This document shows, piece after piece, positions 57,303 through 64,000 of a DNA stretch of 64,000 nucleotides. The DNA lies in NCBI GenBank assembly GCA_001510575.1, contig LNGK01000016.1:277909-341908 (forward strand), given 5' to 3'. The position numbers were made by a program, and so were the translations under genes. Origin of the DNA: Knoxdaviesia capensis (Eukaryota; Ascomycota; Sordariomycetes; Microascales; Gondwanamycetaceae). Position 1 is the first letter of the stretch; each line of letters starts with the position of its first letter. The notes beneath the pieces were generated by a model, which was given only the letters and a program-made list of their open reading frames with translations, ran no database searches and had not been told where the DNA came from.

Positions 57303-58918
57303 ATGGCCAGGAAGAATCGCAGAAAGACGAACTCCCAGACCGACCAAGACCAAGGCTCTGCCACAGCCCCCCAGGACAAGTACGTCTTACATAAAAGGTT
57401 GTGATTGATGTGAACTACCAATAAATACTGACAGACTCTAGAGTGGACTTAGGTCCCCATACCACAACTCCCGAACCCGTTCTCCCCTTGGCTAGCCCAC
57501 CGGTCACGCCTAAAAGGTCCATTATCAATACAGAGCCGATCACACCGAAATTAAAAAATACGATGTCGCCACAAGACTTAGAGGAGATACGAAACGACAT
57601 CGCGTCAGCGCCAATCTTTAGACCCCAAGAGGAACTCGTCAGGAAACAAGCCGAGCAGATACTTCTCGCCTTTCGCAGCATCAAGCGTGAGCAGCATAAA
57701 CTCGAGCGGAAGCTCGAGGAGTATATTACAAGCGTTTCCCTTCTAGATAAGAAGTGGGAGGAAGGCGAGATTAATATTAGGCACGGCAGATATACCCAAG
57801 AACGGAAGACCCTACTAGAGCACGAGCAGCAGCTAATAACGAGCGTCTCCATCCTACGCACATATAGCTCGCAGCTTACGGGCCGTCGGATCGACCATGC
57901 CGTGCTAGGCACAAGAGACACCCTTAACGATTAGGCCTTCATCGACGCAACGATTCGCTGCTATCCCGAATTGGCCCACGCTAAGAAAAGTGTCAAGTCA
58001 AAGAGAACGCCCCAGAAGGAGAAGATGTTCCACAAAGCACTAATCAGCGCATACGGCGCTAAACACGATACCTTTCGGCGAATCTAGTGCCCTATCACAC
58101 ATAAATACCTTCCCGAGGCTACTACCGCCCATATTATTAATATCAATATTAGGGAGGTGACGGCTCGGGCTCTATTCGGGGATAATCAGGAGCATATTTA
58201 GAGTATCGAGAATGGCATTCTAATAGATAAAGACTTTAAGCGACTTATTAATACCGGAAAAGCCGTTATCTTACCCCTAACTTGCTCTCCCGACGAGACT
58301 CGGTTCCAATTCTTTCTATTAACTATAGATATTAGCCGACTACGACCCGCGCTCACAGCGCACGAGTTACACAAGCGAGAACTTCAGTTTAAGACTGATT
58401 TTCGCCCGGCTAAGAAGTACTTATACTTCAAGTTTGCGATGACATTACTGCGCCGACGTCGCGGCGAAGTTCCGGGGCACCTTGAGGATATACACCAGCT
58501 CCCGTCTCCGGCGCGGACCCTATGGGCTTCGCCAGGCCCGTACCTGAAGAAATCTATCCTATATAAGTTCTCGCGTCAGCTCGGCTACTTATCCACCGAA
58601 GAGGCGAATCGGTTCTAGGATGTTAATTCTTCTCCGCCAGACCTACTAGACGACGAAGGTAAAGATCTTGCGGCGACGCTATCTATCCAGGTGTCCCTCG
58701 CAAGCATATATAGTAAGAGCAAGGCCGCGGACGACGAGGACGACGAGGACGACGAGGACGACGAGGACGACGAGGACGACGAGGACGACGAGGACGACGA
58801 GGACGACGAGGACGACGAGGATAATGAGGACGACGAGGATGACGACGACGAGGATGACGACGACTATAGCGACGAGGATAGTAACGATGAGGACGAAGAC
58901 GAGGGAGAGGACGATTAG
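57303..58918 (+). pseudogene. HNH-endonuclease-domain gene interrupted by four TAG codons
   Basis: Exon 1 57303..57379 and exon 2 57442..58918 join in frame (GTACGT donor; CTCTAG acceptor) to 518 codons. The frame stays open over the whole length except for TAG at 57932, 58085, 58199 and 58616. No TAA, TGA or frameshift interrupts it. A coiled-coil N-terminal half (LEEIRNDIAS ... AEQILLAFRSIKREQHKLER) leads to an HNH_2-type domain: CPITHKYLPEATTAHIIN, ALFGDNQEH, IENGILIDKDFKRL. That is the fungal type in which Cys/His bind the metal. The protein ends in a long Asp/Glu tail. Each TAG is plausibly a former TGG (Trp); two other Trp codons survive. Either RIP damaged the gene, or the codons are recoded by mRNA editing. 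Families with this layout have no known cellular role. Confidence 0.72.
58730..58820 (+). repeat. GACGACGAG 9-bp microsatellite (acidic tail)
   Basis: About ten perfect tandem copies of a 9-bp unit, then degenerate copies to about 58915. They encode the DDE repeat at the end of the HNH-domain gene. Confidence 0.9.
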
Positions 58919-59880
58919 GGTGTAATTCATGAAAATAGCAGCTTAAAGGCAGGCTAGAGTGCTTGTTTTCTTTTCAAGGCGGGTAATAATAATATCTCGG
59001 CTCCTCTAAACACTCTTCGAGTTCGTTTCTTTACCGCTCCTTATATAACGTTTACTACGCTCTCCGTTATTCTTATGCCTACCTGCTATAGAAAACGAGA
59101 TAAAGCTATTATTCTACTAACTACTATACCTATTTTCTAATACTACTTCTTCTATCTTCTTCTCCCCCCCTCCCCCCCTACGTCTTCCCTCTCCTTCTTC
59201 TATCTACTACTTCTCCCCCCCCTTCTTCTTCCCTCTGCTTCTTCTATCTGCTACCCCCCCCCCCCCCCCCTCCTCTGCCTTTTCTATCTGCTTCTTCCGT
59301 CTTATTAAATACTAGAATATTTAATATAATATTATTCTTTATATAGTTAGATATTATCTTAAAGAACAGGCTGTGATAGAGAGCCTAGGGAAGACTAGAT
59401 AGATATAATATATAATTATAAAGAGCCTAATATAGAAGGATAAGCCTTAGAGGTATCTAGGATCTAGGTGGGGGAAGCCTAGATCTTATAGGAGATAAAA
59501 TAGAAGCTTTCCCCTATCTATTCTAGCTTAGTTTCTTATATCTATTAATAACTTATTTTATCTTTTTACCCCTACTTTTACTAATAGTATTACTAGTAAA
59601 GCTACGCTTCTATTTTAACTATATTTCCTATATTTTAATAGGTTATAAGCCTAGCGCTCGTAGCTTTATACCTTACTATTTTCGTTTCGACCTACCCTAC
59701 CCCCCCCCCTTAGGTTAGCCTTACTATTTACGATATTATATAACGAATAATATCCCTAACTAAGCCCTCGACTTCGAAGTAGAATAGAGCTAAGCTTCTA
59801 GCTAATAACTATAACGCTATCTTAGAATCTAAGGGAGAGACTCCTATATATATACCTAATACCTATAATATCTACTATTA
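58919..59880. other. AT-rich, pyrimidine-tract intergenic sequence
   Basis: Repeated TTCTTCTATCT-type tracts and C-runs at 59160-59275, followed by AT-rich sequence. A possible LTR-like piece starts TGTGATAGAGAGCC at 59372, but no partner was found. No coding content is visible. Confidence 0.4.
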
Positions 59881-59882
59881 TA

Positions 59883-59969
59883 GATCCCTAATAGGTTAGA
59901 GTATATTTATAGATCCCTAATAAGTTAGAGTATATTTATAGATCCCTAATAGGTTAGAGTATAGCACCT
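59883..59969. repeat. three 29-bp direct repeats at the left edge of the array
   Basis: GATCCCTAATAGGTTAGAGT-type copies start at 59883, 59912 and 59941, at a spacing of 29 bp. A related copy, GATCCCTAATAGGTCAGAGT, stands at 63704 at the far end of the tandem array. Confidence 0.85.
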
Positions 59970-60112
59970 ATTCTATAGCGTCTAGGGCCCCCCCCGCCTA
60001 TATAAAAATTTGCCTGGCCTAGCTATTTTAACTAGCTATTTCGAGCGAACGGGCCAGGGCCCCCCGTCTAGGGCCCTACTGATTCGCTCGAAATAGTAAG
60101 TGTCCTTCTAGC
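59959..60112. repeat. about 150-bp module with 14-bp inverted repeat, copy 1
   Basis: The module contains CTATTTCGAGCGAA (60036-60049) and its exact inverse TTCGCTCGAAATAG (60083-60096) around a GC-rich loop with GGGCCAGGGCCCCCCGTC. A second copy lies at about 60874-61022, and a fragment of it at about 61052-61100. Confidence 0.8.
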
Positions 60113-60139
60113 TATAGGGTATACTAGTATAGCTAAATA

Positions 60140-63100
60140 CGCGGGCTCGTTTAAGCGAAATAGCTAGTAGAAATAATTAGTACTAGCTTATTCGAGTAAA
60201 CTAGCTAGTAGAAATAGCTAGTGCTAGCTCGTTCGAGCGAAATAGCTAGTAGAAATAGCTAGTATAGCTACGAATGCGGGCTTATTCTTATAAACTAGCT
60301 AGTAGAAATAGCTAGTATTAGCTCGTTCGAGTAAAATAGCTAGCGTAGCTAAATACGCGGGCTCGTTTAAGCGAAATAGCTAGTAGAAATAGCTAGTGCT
60401 AGCTCGTTAGAGCGAAATAGCTAGTAGAAATAGCTAGTGCTAGCTCGTTTAAGCGAAATAGCTAGTAGAAATAGCTAGTACTAGCTTATTCGAGTAAGTT
60501 AGCTAGTAGAAATAGCTAGTATTAGCTTATTCGAGCGAAATAGCTAGTAGAAATAGCTAGCGCTAGCTTATTCGAGTAAACTAGCTAGTAGAAATAGCTA
60601 GTACTAGCTTATTTAAGTAAACTAGCTAATAGAAATAGCTAGTGCTAGCTCGTTTAAGCGAAATAGCTAGTAGAAATAGCTAGTACTAGCTCGTTCGAGC
60701 GAACTAATTAGTAGAAATAGCTAGTACTAGCTCGTTCGAGTAAAATAGCTAGCGTAGCTAAATACGCGGGCTCGTTCGAGCGAAATAGCTAATAGAAATA
60801 GCTAGTATAGCTACGAATACGGGCTTATTCTTATAAACTAGCTAGTAGAAATAGCTAGTACTAGCTTATTCGAGTATAGCACCTATTCTGTAGCGTCTAG
60901 GGCCCCCCCGCCTATATAAAAATTTGCCCGGCCTGGCTGTTTTAACTAGCTATTTCGAGCGAACGGGCCAGGGCCCCCCGTCTAGGGCCCTACTAATTCG
61001 CTCGAAATAATAAGTATCCTTCTAGCTATAAGGCATACTAGTGTGGCTAAACCGTCTAGGGCCCTACTAATTCGCTCGAAATAGTAAGTATCCTTTTAGC
61101 TATAGGGTATATTAGTATAGCTAAATATACGGGCTCGTTTAAGCGAAATAGCTAGTAGAAATAACTAGTATAGCTATATATACGGGCTTATTCGAATAAA
61201 CTAGCTAGTAGAAATAGCTAGTATAGCTATATATATAGGCTTATTTAAGTAAACTAGCTAATAGAAATAGCTAGTATAGCTATATATACGGGCTTATTCG
61301 AGTAAACTAGCTAGTAGAAATAGCTAATACTAGCTTATTTAAGCGAAATAGCTAGTAGAAATAGCTAGTAGAAATAGCTAGTACTAGCTTATTCGAGTAA
61401 ACTAGCTAGTAGAAATAGCTAGTACTAGCTCGTTCGAGCGGAATAGCTAGTAGAAATAGCTAGTATAGCTATATATATAGGCTTATTCGAGTAAACTAGC
61501 TAGTAGAAATAGCTAATACTAGCTCGTTTAAGCGAAATAGCTAGTAGAAATAACTAGTAGAAATAGCTAGTATAGCTATATATACGGGCTTATTTAAGTA
61601 AACTAGCTAGTAGAAATAGCTAGTACTAGCTTATTCGAGTAAACTAGCTAGTAGAAATAGCTAGTAGAAATAGCTAGTATAGCTATATATACGGGCTTAT
61701 TCGAGTAAACTAGCTAGTAGAAATAGCTAGTACTAGCTTATTTAAGTAAACTAGCTAGTAGAAATAGCTAGTAGAAATAGCTAGTATAGCTATATATACG
61801 GGCTTATTCGAGTAAACTAGCTAGTAGAAATAGCTAATAGTAGCTCGTTTAAGCGAAATAGCTAGTAGAAATAGCTAGTAGAAATAGCTAGTACTAGCTC
61901 GTTCGAGTAAAATAGCTAATCTAGCTATATATACGGGCTCGTTCGAGTAAACTAGTTAGTAGAAATAGCTAGTACTAGCTCGTTTAAGCGAAATAGCTAG
62001 TAGAAATAGCTAGTACTAGCTCGTTCGAGCGAAATAGCTAGTAGAAATAGCTAGTATTAGCTCGTTTAAGTAAACTAGCTAGTAGAAATAGCTAGTCTAG
62101 CTATATATATAGGCTCGTTCGAGTAAATTAGCTAGTAGAAATAGCTAGTATAGCTATATATACGTGCTTATTCGAGTAAACTAGCTAGTAGAAATAGCTA
62201 GTATAGCTATATATACGGGCTTATTCGAGTAAACTAGCTAGTAGAAATAGCTAGTGTAGCTATATATACGGGCTTATTTAAGTAAACTAGCTAGTAGAAA
62301 TAGCTAATACTAGCTCGTTTAAGTAAACTAGCTAGTAGAAATAGCTAGTGTAGCTATATATGCGTGCTTATTCGAGTAAACTAGCTAGTGGAAATAGCTA
62401 GTGTAGCTGTATATGCGGGCTTATTCGAGTGAACTAGCTAGTAGAAATAGCTAATACTAGCTCGTTTAAGCGAAATAGCTAGTAGAAATAGCTAGTAGAA
62501 ATAGCTAGTATAGCTATATATACGGGCTTATTCGAGTAAACTAGCTAGTAGAAATAGCTAATGCTAGCTCGTTTAAGTAAAATAGCTAGTCTAGCTATAT
62601 ATATAGGCTCGTTCGAGTAAACTAGCTAGTATAAATAGCTAGTACTAGCTCGTTTAAGCGAAATAGCTAGTAGAAATAGCTAGTACTAGCTCGTTTAAGT
62701 AAACTAGCTAGTAGAAATAGCTAGTATAGCTATATATACGTGCTTATTCGAATAAACTAGCTAGTAGAAATAGCTAGTATAGCTATATATATAGGCTTAT
62801 TTAAGTAAACTAGCTAATAGAAATAGCTAGTATAGCTATATATACGGGCTTATTCGAGTAAACTAGCTAGTAGAAATAGCTAATACTAGCTTATTTAAGC
62901 GAAATAGCTAGTAGAAATAGCTAGTAGAAATAGCTAATACTAGCTCGTTTAAGTAAAATAGCTAGTCTAGCTATATATACGGGCTTATTTAAGTAAACTA
63001 GCTAGTAGAAATAGCTAGTACTAGCTCGTTTAAGTGAAATAGCTAGTAGAAATAGCTAGTACTAGCTCGTTTAAGTAAAATAGTTAGTAGAAATAGCTAG

Positions 63101-63702
63101 TACTAGCTCGTTTAAGTAAACTAGCTAGTAGAAATAGCTAGTCTAGCTATATATACGGGCTCGTTCGAGTAAACTAGCTAGTAGAAATAGCTAGTATAGC
63201 TATATATACGTGCTTATTCGAGTGAACTAGCTAGTAGAAATAGCTAGTATAGCTATATATACGGGCTTATTCGAGTAAACTAGCTAGTAGAAATAGTTAA
63301 TACTAGCTCGTTCAAGTGAAATAGCTAGTAGAAATAGCTAGTAGAAATAGCTAGTACTAGCTCGTTCGAGTAAAATAGCTAGTCTAGCTATATATACGGG
63401 CTTATTCGAGTAAACTAGCTAGTAGAAATAGCTAGTGCTAGCTCGTTTAAGCGAAATAGCTAGTAGAAATAGCTAGTACTAGCTCGTTCGAGCGAAATAG
63501 CTAGTAGAAATAGCTAGTACTAGCTCGTTCGAGTGAACTAGCTAGTAGAAATAGCTAGTCTAGCTATATATGCGGGCTCGTTCGAGTGAACTAGCTAGTA
63601 GAAATAGCTAGTGCTAGCTCGTTCGAGCGAAATAGCTAGTAGAAATAGCTAGTACTAGCTCGTTCGAGCGAAATAGCTAGTAGAAATAGCTAGTGCTAGT
63701 GT
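60140..63702. repeat. about 3.6-kb tandem array of 41-bp and 53-bp units
   Basis: The array is made of two alternating units. The 41-bp unit contains CTAGCTCGTTCGAGCGAAAT then AGCTAGTAGAAATAGCTAGTA. The 53-bp unit is the same with TAGCTATATATACGGGC in place of the first bases. A 13-bp sub-unit GTAGAAATAGCTA is often doubled. Dividing the length by the mean unit suggests about 80 units (estimate). Units differ mainly by CG/TG/CA/TA exchanges. No reading frame is present. It resembles the internal satellite of a mobile element, or a heterochromatic satellite. A second copy of the 150-bp hairpin module interrupts it at 60874-61022. Confidence 0.92.
60874..61022. repeat. about 150-bp module with inverted repeat, copy 2
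   Basis: It matches copy 1 at 59959-60112 at most positions, with mostly transition differences (for example CTATAGC/CTGTAGC and CCTGGCCTAG/CCCGGCCTGG). The right arm of the inverted repeat has one change. Confidence 0.8.
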
Positions 63703-64000
63703 GGATCCCTAATAGGTCAGAGTGCATTGTAATTACGTATAAACGTATACTAATGCACGTAGATACTGCCTAGCGGTGAGTATTTAGGTGTATATCTATA
63801 TGCATATAAATACCTTAAAGAGCTAGTAAAAGACCTATAAAAGGTAGATATCTACCGCGCTTTCATAGGAAATATCTTAAGATAAAAAAAATTCAAGCTT
63901 CCCTTTATATATATTTCTCTATACGTGCCTTATAATTATAACTTATTTATTAGTCCTTTAGACTATATATCTAGGAATTATAAAAAATTAATTTTTTATA
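63703..64000. other. right flank of the array
   Basis: It starts with the diverged direct repeat GATCCCTAATAGGTCAGAGT. A perfect 14-bp palindrome, GGTAGATATCTACC, lies at 63842-63855. The remainder is AT-rich and runs off the window; no gene is visible. Confidence 0.5.

Noticed and set aside
59372..59554. possible solo LTR starting TGTGATAGAGAGCC
   Set aside because: No second copy, no clear terminal CA and no target-site duplication could be seen; RIP decay makes judgement impossible without a genome search.
60140..63702. CRISPR-like reading of the tandem array
   Set aside because: Units are head-to-tail with no unique spacers, and the DNA is eukaryotic; it is a satellite or minisatellite.

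Overview
The window looks like nuclear DNA of a filamentous ascomycete (Pezizomycotina, perhaps a eurotiomycete; the class is inferred, not shown). The evidence is short GT-AG introns (mostly 42-150 nt) with CTAAC-type branch sites, typical Pezizomycotina families (DUF3112 membrane protein, Dal5-type anion transporter, Pho80-type cyclin, AA7 flavo-oxidase, OrsD-type zinc-finger protein), and a repeat compartment with the CpA-to-TpA signature of repeat-induced point mutation (RIP). All gene models were spliced by hand; each joins in frame.

Region 1 to about 54.1 kb is gene-bearing and intact, with 19 protein genes. From left to right: a membrane-anchored protein of the so-called hoxa13-like family (-), a Pho80-type cyclin (-), a Dal5-type MFS transporter (-) divergent from a Gfo/Idh/MocA oxidoreductase (+), a secreted six-hairpin glycosidase with a 6-nt micro-exon (+), an OrsD-type zinc-finger protein (-), dual-start arginyl-tRNA synthetase (+), a DUF3112 seven-TM protein (+), a secreted phospholipase A2 (+), the Pin1/Ess1 prolyl isomerase (+), an LrgA-LrgB fusion transporter (-), a HAUS3-like augmin subunit (+), a mitochondrial TPR-like protein (-) divergent from a Utp16/Bud21-like nucleolar protein (+), a 7.4-kb gene desert, a Ste5/Far1-type RING-PH-VWA scaffold (+), a bicovalent AA7 flavo-oxidase (-), a ThDP-dependent acetolactate-synthase-like enzyme (+), RPB9 (+) and mitochondrial ribosomal protein uL14m (-).

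Region about 54.1 to 64 kb is a different compartment: AT-rich, RIP-scarred, with no intact gene. It holds a wrecked APH-fold phosphotransferase, an unidentified minus-strand coding relic, an HNH-endonuclease gene whose whole reading frame is open except for four TAG codons, pyrimidine tracts, and a tandem array of about 3.6 kb built from 41-bp and 53-bp units, with related 29-bp direct repeats on both sides.

Three themes tie genes together. (i) The transporter, oxidoreductase and glycosidase look like a small carbohydrate-use neighbourhood, and the shared 1.4-kb promoter carries at least nine CTGGGG/CCCCAG (CreA-type) sites, some as inverted pairs. (ii) Telobox-like AACCCTAA motifs lie about 160-215 bp upstream of the start codons of RPB9, uL14m, ArgRS and the HAUS3-like gene. 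(iii) The best candidate for something undescribed is the HNH gene with only UAG stops, all plausible former Trp codons: either light strand-biased RIP, or a target of UAG-to-UGG (A-to-I) mRNA editing as known in some ascomycetes.
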